DNA of 46,402 nucleotides. It comes from Syntrophaceae bacterium. GTDB lineage: Bacteria; Desulfobacterota; Syntrophia; Syntrophales; Smithellaceae. Shown piece after piece: positions 39,561 through 46,402 of the stretch. The notes beneath the pieces are model-generated. The model was not told the DNA's origin, did not search any database, and saw only the letters and a program-made list of their open reading frames with translations. The stretch is taken from the NCBI GenBank assembly GCA_018056765.1, contig JAGPFA010000017.1, positions 1 to 46,402 of the forward strand. The letters run 5' to 3'. Every line of letters starts with the position of its first letter. The first letter of the stretch is position 1. The position numbers and the translations under genes were made by a program.

Positions 39561-41315
39561 TTATTTTACACGTCCCTCTTTCCAGGCTTGAATCAGTTTG
39601 TCGTAATCTACGGTTTCACCTTTGGGTTTCTCGTTGGCCAGCTTCGCCTGAGGCGCAACACCGCCCGGTCTGCCCAGATAGGTCTTTTCGTCAACACATT
39701 TGTTGAGTTTCGGGCCTTTGTCTCCCTGCACACCGGAACGTTCAATGCGTTCCATTACAGCGTCCATTTCTTTGGCCAGATTGTCCATGGCCTTGTCGAC
39801 GCTGATCGCACCGGATGAGGCTTCACCGATATTCTGCCACCACAGCTGCGCCAGTTTCGGATAATCCGGCACATTGATCCCGGTAGGTGTATTGGTGATA
39901 CGTGCCGGGCTACGGTAGTATTCCACCAGACCGCCGAGCTTTGGAGCGCGCACAGTAAAGGATTCGTGGCGGATATCGCTGTCACGGATAAAAGTGAGGC
40001 CGACGTGCGATTTCTTAAGAGAAGTTGACTTGCACACGCAGAACTGCGCATACAGCCAGGCAGCCTTGACGCGATTCATGGGTGTCTGCTTGAAGAATGT
40101 CCAGGATCCGCAATCCTGATATCCCAGTTTCATGCCTTCTTTCCAGTAAGCGCCGTGCGGAGACGGGGCCATACGCCATTTCGGCGTGCCGTCGGCATTC
40201 ACAGTGGGGCCAGGTGCAACCATGCCCGGTACAAAGGACGTGTACCAGAAAATCTGCTGCGCTACGTTACCTTTTTCCAGATAAGGCAGGTAAGTGTAGA
40301 AGTCGAGCCCGCGTGAGCCGGGAGGCGCATATTTGTCGAGCCACTCGATGTACTTACGCAACGCATATTTGGCCGCCGGACCGTTGGTGTCGCCGCCACG
40401 GCAGACACTGGCGCCGAAAGGCCGCCCCTGCTTGTCCACGCCGATACCCCATTCGTCCACCGGCCGGCCGTTGGGAATCCCCTTATCACCTGCACCGGCC
40501 ATGACCAGCCAGGCATCGGTGAAACGCCAGCCCAGATCGGGGGCTTTCTTGCCATAGTCGTTATGACCATAAACTTTAACGCCGTCGACGAATTTGATGT
40601 CGTTGGTGAAAAACTCGGCGATGTCTTCATAGGCCGACCAGTTTACCGGTACACCCAGTTCATACCCATACTTTTCCTTAAATTTCTTTTTAAACTCAGG
40701 ACGTTTGAACCAGTCATAGCGGAACCAGTAAAGGTTGGTGAACTGCTGATCGGGAAGCTGCCAGAACTTTCCATCCGGTGCCGTGGTAAATGAAATCCCC
40801 ATGAAGTCTTTGATATCCAGTGTCGGCAGCGTCACGGCCTTGCCTTCTGTATTGATAAAGTCTTCCAGGCAAATGGTATTCCCGTAACGGTAATGGGTAC
40901 CGATGAGATCGGAGTCGTTGACCCAGCCGTCGTAAAGATTTTTGCCTGATGCCCACTGCGTTTGCAGCTTCTCAATGACGTCCCCCTCTTGTATGAGGTC
41001 GTGCGTCACCTTGATACCGGTAATTTCATAAAATGCCTTGGCCAGCACTTTAGATTCGTATTCGTGCGTGGGAATGGTTTCAGATACCACTTTGATTTCC
41101 ATCCCTTTGAAAGGCTTGGCTGCTTGTATAAACCATTCCATCTCCTTCATCTGCTGTTCTTTGGTTAGTGTGGAAGGCTGGAATTCTTTATCAACCCACT
41201 TTTTAGCGGCAGCCATATCCGCCATTGCCGTTCCTCCGAGGCACATCAACAGTACGGCAACCAATGCACTGGCAAAGGCAGCCCCGGTCATTTTCCTGAA
41301 CCTTCTGTCCTTCAT
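39561..41315 (-). CDS. glpV: Glycerol ABC transporter substrate-binding protein
   Basis: 584-residue periplasmic binding protein. Signal peptide to about residue 32 ('FASALVAVLLMCLGGTAMA'). The mature part has the extracellular-solute-binding (family 1) pattern, with 'WVNDSDLIGTHYRYG' and 'LPDQQFTNLYWFRYDWFKRPEF' typical of the GlpV group characterised in Rhizobium as a glycerol binder. It is longer than most family members (~430). Last gene of the order glpS-T-P-Q-U-V, followed by a strong terminator. Glycerol as substrate is inferred from gene order and family. Confidence 0.85.
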   Translation of the reverse strand: MKDRRFRKMTGAAFASALVAVLLMCLGGTAMADMAAAKKWVDKEFQPSTLTKEQQMKEMEWFIQAAKPFKGMEIKVVSETIPTHEYESKVLAKAFYEITGIKVTHDLIQEGDVIEKLQTQWASGKNLYDGWVNDSDLIGTHYRYGNTICLEDFINTEGKAVTLPTLDIKDFMGISFTTAPDGKFWQLPDQQFTNLYWFRYDWFKRPEFKKKFKEKYGYELGVPVNWSAYEDIAEFFTNDIKFVDGVKVYGHNDYGKKAPDLGWRFTDAWLVMAGAGDKGIPNGRPVDEWGIGVDKQGRPFGASVCRGGDTNGPAAKYALRKYIEWLDKYAPPGSRGLDFYTYLPYLEKGNVAQQIFWYTSFVPGMVAPGPTVNADGTPKWRMAPSPHGAYWKEGMKLGYQDCGSWTFFKQTPMNRVKAAWLYAQFCVCKSTSLKKSHVGLTFIRDSDIRHESFTVRAPKLGGLVEYYRSPARITNTPTGINVPDYPKLAQLWWQNIGEASSGAISVDKAMDNLAKEMDAVMERIERSGVQGDKGPKLNKCVDEKTYLGRPGGVAPQAKLANEKPKGETVDYDKLIQAWKEGRVK

Positions 41316-41421
41316 ATGTTCTCCTCCTTCAGGCCTTCAAGGGTTGATTTTCTCTGAGCAGTTTTACAATGAGGACGTGAAGGCCGTAGTCGCCCGCCAC
41401 ATAAAACCGCTTTTCATTTAC

Positions 41422-41700
41422 TTACCCCCAAACCATTACAACAAGCATCCAAATCAGAGCAAAAGGAAACACAATCCACAGGGATAAATCGGTGAGCCCC
41501 ATCCAGACCAGATGAATCAAAGCCGTACCCAGAAGCCCGACAAAAAGCCGTGTACCCGGCGTTGTCACAATCGGCAGGAAGCCGCGGCGGGGAGTAGAAG
41601 GAGCCAGGCTCTGCCAGATGGTCATGGCCACCAGAATCAGGAAAATAACGATAAAGAAAATGGCTGTCGGCCAAGTCCAACACATCCAATCCAGTATCAT
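41422..41700 (-). CDS. glpU: Small membrane protein of the glycerol ABC operon (DUF2160)
   Basis: 92 residues with three predicted TM helices ('WPTAIFFIVIFLILVAMTIW', 'GTRLFVGLLGTALIHLVWMG', 'LWIVFPFALIWMLVVMVWG'). The DUF2160 signature 'DWMCWTWPTAIFF' opens the protein. In Rhizobium the equivalent gene between permease and binding protein is glpU; its role is not known. It starts 12 bases after glpQ stops. Confidence 0.85.
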   Translation of the reverse strand: MILDWMCWTWPTAIFFIVIFLILVAMTIWQSLAPSTPRRGFLPIVTTPGTRLFVGLLGTALIHLVWMGLTDLSLWIVFPFALIWMLVVMVWG

Positions 41701-41712
41701 ATCAAGACCTCT

Positions 41713-42519
41713 TTATACACGGCCCAAGGCAAAGCCTTTGGCCATGTGGTTGCGTACAAACCAGATCACGAGAGCTCCAGGAACAATCGTCAGAACACCG
41801 GCCGCCGCCAGAAGCCCCCAATCCATCCCCGTGGCGCTGATTGTCCGCGTCATTACCGATTGAATGGGTTTGGCGTTTGTAATGGTCAGGGTCCGGGCGA
41901 ACAGCAGCTCCACCCAACTAAACATGAAACAGAAAAAAGCCGTAACGCCGACACCGGCGCGGATGAGCGGGATGAAAATTGTCACAAAAAACCGTGGCAG
42001 ACTGTAGCCGTCGATAAAAGCCGTTTCGTCAATTTCCCGGGGAATGCCGGACATAAAGCCTTCCAGAATCCAGACGGCCAGGGGCACGTTAAACAGACAG
42101 TGCGCCAGCGCGACAGCAATATGCGTGTCCATGAGGCCGATAGTTGAATAGAGCTGAAAAAAAGGCAGGGCAAAAACGGCGGCGGGCGCCATGCGGTTGG
42201 TCAAAAGCCAGAAGAACACGTGCTTGTCGCCGATAAATGTGTAGCGGGAAAAGGCATACGCTGCAGGAAGCGCCACCAGCAGCGAGATGCTGGTATTGAT
42301 GGTGACATAAATAATGGAGTTGACATACCCCATGTACCAGGCAGGGTCAGTAAAGATGTTTATGTAATTGGCAAATGTTGGATCGGTCGGGTAAAGGGTC
42401 AGTTGACCAAGAATGTCGGCATTTGTTCTTAGCGACATATTCATCATCCAGTAGATGGGAAGAAACAGCAGGATGAAGTAAATGCCCAGCGCAATGAATT
42501 TTTTTCTTCCTTTCATCAT
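41713..42519 (-). CDS. glpQ: Glycerol ABC transporter permease 2
   Basis: 268-residue MalG-type permease with six TM helices. The EAA loop that docks to the ATPase reads 'EIDETAFIDGYSLPRFFVTIFIPL' in part (near 175-198). Two adjacent ATGs; that at 42519 overlaps the glpP stop (ATGA), so it was chosen and the longer upstream frame (to 42570) dropped. It forms the channel heterodimer with GlpP. Confidence 0.88.
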   Translation of the reverse strand: MMKGRKKFIALGIYFILLFLPIYWMMNMSLRTNADILGQLTLYPTDPTFANYINIFTDPAWYMGYVNSIIYVTINTSISLLVALPAAYAFSRYTFIGDKHVFFWLLTNRMAPAAVFALPFFQLYSTIGLMDTHIAVALAHCLFNVPLAVWILEGFMSGIPREIDETAFIDGYSLPRFFVTIFIPLIRAGVGVTAFFCFMFSWVELLFARTLTITNAKPIQSVMTRTISATGMDWGLLAAAGVLTIVPGALVIWFVRNHMAKGFALGRV

Positions 42520-43391
42520 TTTTGAACCCCTTTCCCGACATTTTGCAGAACCTGATAAAACACAAAACATAGAATCTCCACAATCAACAGGTAGATCAGC
42601 GAGAAGGCTCCGGCGACGCCCAGGTCAAATTGCCCCAGGGCCCGCTTGACCAGATCGATGGACAGAAAAGTTGTCGCGTTGCCGGGGCCGCCCCCGGTCA
42701 ACACAAACGGCTCTGCATAGATCAGGAAGCTGTCCATGAAACGCAAAAGCACGGCGATGGTGAGCACACCCCGCATTTTGGGCAGCTGAATGTACCAGAA
42801 CGTTTTCCAGGGGGAAGCACCGTCAATCTTGGCCGCCTGGTAGTAAACCTCCGGTATGGCCCTCAGGCCCGCATACGCGAGAAGGGCAACAAGCGGCGTC
42901 CAGTGCCATACCTCCATCAGCATGGTGGTTATCCAGGCGTCCAGCGGCCGTGCCGTATGGTCAAAAGCAATGCCCAGCACGTTATTGACGAACGAACCAA
43001 ACAAACCGATATCCGGCCGTACAAATATGATCCAGATCGATCCGATGGTGTTCCAGGGGATTAAAAGAGGCAATGCCATGACCACAAGAGCAAAAGAAAC
43101 GCCCCAGCCTTTTTTCGGCATAGCCAGGGCCAGCATAATCCCCAGCGGTATTTCGATCAGCAAAACCAGACCGGAAAAAAGGAACTGCCGCCACAAGGCC
43201 TCGTGCAGCCGTGAATCGCGCAGAACGGATTTGTACATCTCCGTTCCGACGAACAGGCTTTGTCCAGGACCGAAAATATCCTGCACCGAGTAATTGACAA
43301 CAGTCATGAGCGGGATAATGGAACTGAATGCCACAACAATCAGAACAGGTACCGTCAAGAGCCATGCCCGATTATTCACCCATTTATTCAT
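42516..43391 (-). CDS. glpP: Glycerol ABC transporter permease 1
   Basis: 291-residue MalF-type permease, six TM helices. EAA motif 'EVYYQAAKIDGASPWKTFWYI' near 190-210. Starts 11 bases after glpT ends and overlaps glpQ by four bases, so subunits are made together. Pairs with GlpQ in the inner membrane. Confidence 0.88.
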   Translation of the reverse strand: MNKWVNNRAWLLTVPVLIVVAFSSIIPLMTVVNYSVQDIFGPGQSLFVGTEMYKSVLRDSRLHEALWRQFLFSGLVLLIEIPLGIMLALAMPKKGWGVSFALVVMALPLLIPWNTIGSIWIIFVRPDIGLFGSFVNNVLGIAFDHTARPLDAWITTMLMEVWHWTPLVALLAYAGLRAIPEVYYQAAKIDGASPWKTFWYIQLPKMRGVLTIAVLLRFMDSFLIYAEPFVLTGGGPGNATTFLSIDLVKRALGQFDLGVAGAFSLIYLLIVEILCFVFYQVLQNVGKGVQK

Positions 43392-43402
43392 ATGTTACCT
43401 TT

Positions 43403-44488
43403 CTACCTCACCAGCCGTTCATTGGTGTAAAGCTTTATCTTGTCCGGGGGAAATGCAATCCAGGCTTTACCAACCGCCACGGGTGCTCCCTCCGGCAAAC
43501 GGGCGTACAATGTTTTGCCGTTAAATGCCGCAGTAACAATCTTATAACTGCCCAGATCTTCAACGCTTTTTACTACCCCTGCCAGCGCGTTGCCGACCGG
43601 TGACGGACTGATTTCCAGATACTTTGGCCTTATGCCCAGCTCAATTTCTCCGCTGATTTTTGTCGCCGCAGCGGCAGTCTTTTCATCCAGCGTAATGGCG
43701 GTACCGTCGATAAAAACTTTATTTCCTTCAACCTTACAGGAAAGAAAATTCATGCCGGGAGAACCGATAAAATACCCGACGAATTTATGTTCCGGAGTCT
43801 CAAACAAATCTTCCGGTGTACCGGTCTGCACAATTTCTCCTTCGTACATGACCACCACTTTTTCCGCAAAGGTCAGAGCTTCCATCTGATCGTGCGTCAC
43901 ATAGATAAGCGTCAGTTTGAGTTGTTCGTGAATCTCTTTGAGTTTACGCCGCAAATGCCATTTCAGATGAGGATCGATGACGGTCAGGGGTTCGTCAAAA
44001 AGAATAGCCGCTACGTCACTGCGCACAAGCCCGCGTCCCAGCGATATTTTCTGTTTGGCATCGGCGGCCAGTCCGGCGGCCTTCTGCTTGAGGACATCCG
44101 TTAAATCCAGGATTTCGGCTACTTCGCGGACCCGGCGATCGACGGCGGAAGCCTCCATGTGCCGGTTTCTGAGGGGAAAAGCAAGATTATCGTACACGGT
44201 CATGGTGTCGTATAACACCGGGAACTGAAAAACCTGGGCGATATTGCGCTTTTCCGGCGGCAGGGGAGTGACATCCACCCCATTATATAAAACACGCCCC
44301 CTTGTGGGGGTAACGAGTCCTGAAATAATATTCAAAAGCGTTGTTTTACCGCAACCGGAAGGCCCCAGAAGTGCGTAGGCGCCGCCGTCGTCCCACGTAT
44401 TATGGATCGTTTTGATGGCATAATCCGCTTCCGACCGTGGATGACGTAAATAAGAATGTGCAACATTATCAAATTCTATCTGAGCCAT
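43403..44488 (-). CDS. glpT: Glycerol ABC transporter ATPase with degenerate signature motif
   Basis: 361 residues: nucleotide-binding domain (~1-235) and MalK-like OB-fold domain (~240-361). Walker A 'GPSGCGKTT', Walker B 'AAILFDEPLTVID', switch His in 'IYVTHDQMEAL'. The ABC signature, normally LSGGQ, reads 'LAADAKQKISLGRG', so this subunit gives a poor signature to the opposing site. Paired with GlpS, which shows the reverse pattern. Energises GlpP/GlpQ. Not the glycerol-3-phosphate antiporter that also carries the name GlpT in E. coli. Confidence 0.88.
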   Translation of the reverse strand: MAQIEFDNVAHSYLRHPRSEADYAIKTIHNTWDDGGAYALLGPSGCGKTTLLNIISGLVTPTRGRVLYNGVDVTPLPPEKRNIAQVFQFPVLYDTMTVYDNLAFPLRNRHMEASAVDRRVREVAEILDLTDVLKQKAAGLAADAKQKISLGRGLVRSDVAAILFDEPLTVIDPHLKWHLRRKLKEIHEQLKLTLIYVTHDQMEALTFAEKVVVMYEGEIVQTGTPEDLFETPEHKFVGYFIGSPGMNFLSCKVEGNKVFIDGTAITLDEKTAAAATKISGEIELGIRPKYLEISPSPVGNALAGVVKSVEDLGSYKIVTAAFNGKTLYARLPEGAPVAVGKAWIAFPPDKIKLYTNERLVR

Positions 44489-44505
44489 GCCGGACTCCTC
44501 ATTAT

Positions 44506-45588
44506 TTAGCCATTGGAAAAAGGCGCAGCAAGTAACTGTCCCGCCTCACTAAAAACAAAAAAACAGTCGGGATTGGTAAAAACGCTTAACTCCGACCCGA
44601 TGTGCCTGGAATGAACGCCGTCTTCCTGAACCACCAGATGCGTATCTCCATGATTGATATGGACGAACGTTTCCGAGCCATTGATCTCCGCCAGTTCAAC
44701 CCTGGCACGGATTTCCGTCTTGTTAACACCGCCATTGGACAGGGAAAGATGGTTGGGACGTACGCCGAAAATATACTTCCCGTCCGCAATCGATTTTAAG
44801 TGACCTTCCATAGGGATTTCTATATCCTCGCCCAAAAGTGCCTTGTTTCCCGACACGACACCCGGCAGGAAATTAATCGGCGGATCGCTGAAGACCTCTG
44901 CCACCCGCGTTGTCACAGGATGATGATAGACATAAGGTGTCGATCCCGTTTGCAGAACCTTGCCTTCATCCATCACGACGATATTGCCCCCCAGCATAAG
45001 CGCTTCAGCGGGCTCGGTCGTCGTATAAACGACAATGGCTTTGCGCTCTTTGAAAATTTCCTGAAGTTCCACCTGAAGCTCTTCACGAAGCTTGTAATCC
45101 AGATTGACCAGCGGTTCATCAAGCAGCAAAAGTTCACTGTCTTTCACCAACGACCGGGCAATGGCCGTACGCTGCTGCTGTCCGCCGGAGAGCTCTGCCG
45201 GCAACCTGTCCAAAAGATCCTCAATATGCAGCATGGCCGCTGCCTTACGCACCTGCTGATCAATGTCCGCTCGGGACATGCCGCTCAGTTTAAGAGGAGA
45301 GGCAATGTTTTCGTACACAGTCATGGACGGATAGTTGACAAATTGCTGATAAACCATGGCCACACTACGCTTGCGGACAAATAACCCCGTGACATCACGC
45401 CCATCTAAAATAATACGGCCCTTCGAGGGGCGGTCAAGGCCGGCCATCAAACGCAAAAGAGACGTTTTACCAGCCAGGGTGTGCCCCAATATAACGTTGG
45501 TTGCACCGCTTTCAATTTTCAACGTGACGTTACAAATGTGATTTTCACCATTGACGATTTTACTGACGTTCTCGAGAACTAATTCCAT
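44506..45588 (-). CDS. glpS: Glycerol ABC transporter ATPase lacking switch histidine
   Basis: 360 residues. Walker A 'GHTLAGKTS', proper signature 'LSGGQQQRTAIARSL' near 132-146, Walker B 'LLLLDEPLVNLD'. The switch His is absent: the position reads 'VVYTTTEPAEAL' where most have 'THD'. A C-terminal OB-like domain follows. First gene of the operon; GGAG about six bases before ATG 45588. It complements GlpT: only one ATP site of the heterodimer has a full set of catalytic motifs. Confidence 0.88.
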   Translation of the reverse strand: MELVLENVSKIVNGENHICNVTLKIESGATNVILGHTLAGKTSLLRLMAGLDRPSKGRIILDGRDVTGLFVRKRSVAMVYQQFVNYPSMTVYENIASPLKLSGMSRADIDQQVRKAAAMLHIEDLLDRLPAELSGGQQQRTAIARSLVKDSELLLLDEPLVNLDYKLREELQVELQEIFKERKAIVVYTTTEPAEALMLGGNIVVMDEGKVLQTGSTPYVYHHPVTTRVAEVFSDPPINFLPGVVSGNKALLGEDIEIPMEGHLKSIADGKYIFGVRPNHLSLSNGGVNKTEIRARVELAEINGSETFVHINHGDTHLVVQEDGVHSRHIGSELSVFTNPDCFFVFSEAGQLLAAPFSNG

Positions 45589-45764
45589 TGTTTCTCCGCG
45601 TGCGAACCATTTGCCGGTTTCAAATCGGTCGGTTCATTCCTGATTTGTGAAAAAGCAAATCCGGTCGAAATGCTTTGCAAAAACCAGTGTCTGTCGATTC
45701 ATGACAGTCTGGCTGCCGGAATATTTCAACTGACGGATGACAAACGCATGAAAGCGCTAATCGA

Positions 45765-45820
45765 AAAACCCCGATAAAAAGATAACCACACCATATGTGA
45801 TTTGCCTTTATCAGGGCTTT
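45765..45820. promoter_or_regulatory. Long inverted repeat in the glycerol operon leader
   Basis: Arms AAAACCCCGATAAA (45765-45778) and TTTATCAGGGCTTT (45807-45820) separated by 28 bases that include CACACCATATGTG. It could be an operator or a leader hairpin. The gap 45589-45996 has this, a possible promoter, and no convincing ORF. Confidence 0.4.
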
Positions 45821-45884
45821 CTCTGTTGCATCATGCTCCTGACGAACCATCACGCAGTTATTAAATTTTTCTCGTTGAGCGGCA

Positions 45885-45911
45885 ATTACAATACAAAACT
45901 TTTTTTGTCAA
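45885..45911 (-). promoter_or_regulatory. Possible sigma-70 promoter of the glycerol operon
   Basis: Minus strand: perfect TTGACA, 15-base spacer, TGTAAT. The spacer is short of the ideal 17. It would give a leader of nearly 300 bases containing the inverted repeat at 45765-45820. Confidence 0.35.
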
Positions 45912-45996
45912 CATTTTTATAAAAAGAGAATATTTACAGGCAACTGCAGACAAATAGGCGGGCGGGCGTTTAGGGGACGCTGTTAACTTATTAACT

Positions 45997-46245
45997 TCAT
46001 ACCAACTTGAACGCATTATCTTCAGCAATCTGCTTGCCGCGGACAACGGATTTACTGATTGCCGGAAGGGATATCCTCAGCCTTCGGCTTAAACTGGACA
46101 TGGAAACACCCAGCTCCCGAACCGCCCAATAGCATAAAAGGCTCCGGGCGTTCACAATGTGCTGCTGTTTGCCTATCGCCCAAACATCTTCAACCGCAAT
46201 CCCCATTAACCTGGAGACCTGTGCAGCGATTTTATCCACGTCCAT
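45997..46245 (-). pseudogene. Duplicated C-terminal fragment of a RAYT-like transposase
   Basis: 82 codons carrying a DnaA-like HTH: 'GIAVEDVWAIGKQQHIVNAR', 'SLLCYWAVRELGVSMSSLSR', 'RLRISLPAISKSVVRGKQIA'. I recognise this as the C-terminal DNA-binding region of deltaproteobacterial Y1/REP-associated transposases. The Y1 catalytic part is missing: upstream in frame there is a stop within the duplication junction. It arose from the 315-bp tandem duplication, so it is most likely non-functional. Confidence 0.75.
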
Positions 46246-46311
46246 CCCTTCGGACTTCAGCTTTTGACTCTTGGCGGCGGGCGTTTAGGGGACGCTGTTA
46301 ACTTATTAACT

Positions 46312-46402
46312 TCATACCAACTTGAACGCATTATCTTCAGCAATCTGCTTGCCGCGGACAACGGATTTACTGATTGCCGGAAGGGATATCCTCAGCCTTC
46401 GG
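46312..46402 (-). CDS. 3' end of a RAYT-like transposase gene (partial)
   Basis: The last ~29 codons of the second copy ('RRLRISLPAISKSV' onward, stop at 46312-46314) continue beyond the window edge. This could be the original, possibly complete, gene whose 3' end was duplicated. Confidence 0.55.
   Translation of the reverse strand, partial: RRLRISLPAISKSVVRGKQIAEDNAFKLV

Larger units (their letters stand above)
45961..46402. repeat. 315-bp tandem duplication
   Basis: Bases 45961-46087 and 46276-46402 are identical as far as I can read. The second copy continues past the window edge, and the period is 315 bases. The duplicated part spans the last ~30 codons of a transposase gene, its stop codon, and the motif 'GTTAACTTATTAAC' downstream. 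Confidence 0.9.

Noticed and set aside
45620..45853. 77-codon minus-strand ORF upstream of glpS
   Set aside because: Covers the inverted repeat of the leader, with no recognisable domain.

Overview
The window looks like chromosomal DNA of an anaerobic, Gram-negative deltaproteobacterium (Desulfobacterota; a Syntrophales-like or sulfate-reducer-like lineage is my inference). The reasons are an operon for the siroheme-dependent heme pathway (ahbC, ahbD, an ahbA/B gene, cobA-hemD fusion, hemA, hemB, hemC, met8-like siroheme synthase), a compact-cluster iron-sulfur flavoprotein, bacteriohemerythrin, a PEP-CTERM protein, sigma-54 control, outer-membrane barrels, and RAYT-type (REP-associated tyrosine) transposase remnants. 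No tRNA, rRNA or CRISPR array was seen.

Layout. 1-1.6 kb: 3' end of a secreted beta-helix protein. 2-2.3 kb: a lone GIY-YIG nuclease inside a repeat cluster. 2.7-4.9 kb: a type Vd patatin autotransporter. 5.7-10.2 kb: a multi-PAS hybrid histidine kinase followed by a membrane c-heme sensor protein. 10.5-16.8 kb: a three-gene operon (MFS transporter, acyl-CoA ligase, saccharopine-dehydrogenase-like protein) facing a divergent sigma-54 activator, with a good -24/-12 promoter between them. 16.8-18.7 kb: uvrC. 19.2-20.8 kb: iron-sulfur flavoprotein, then a PEP-CTERM protein behind a second sigma-54 promoter. 21-23.1 kb: two overlapping ATP-grasp genes. 23.6-26.9 kb: polA and a Yip1 membrane protein. 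27-36.5 kb: heme/siroheme operon. 36.9-39.3 kb: DUF3943 outer-membrane protein and bacteriohemerythrin. 39.5-45.6 kb: a complete glycerol ABC importer in the order glpS-T-P-Q-U-V. 46-46.4 kb: a 315-bp tandem duplication of the 3' end of a RAYT-like transposase gene.

How genes work together. Met8-like synthase, HemA, HemB, HemC and CobA-HemD would take glutamyl-tRNA to siroheme. AhbA/B, AhbC and AhbD would then convert siroheme to heme b. HemX/CcsA supports HemA or cytochrome maturation. The glycerol importer has two ATPases with complementary degenerate motifs, predicting one active ATP site.

The most unusual material is between genes. A composite repeat recurs with a fixed order and orientation: REP-like hairpins whose stems covary, a conserved unique block, a period-7 array (CCTTTAT/CCTTTAG), a 'gccacgagcta' linker, and a degenerate period-8 array (CTAACCCT-like). 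The arrays often sit directly against gene 3' ends. The only intact nuclease embedded in them is the single-domain GIY-YIG protein, which I propose as a candidate mobiliser. A RAYT relic with its own perfect palindrome lies inside the heme operon.
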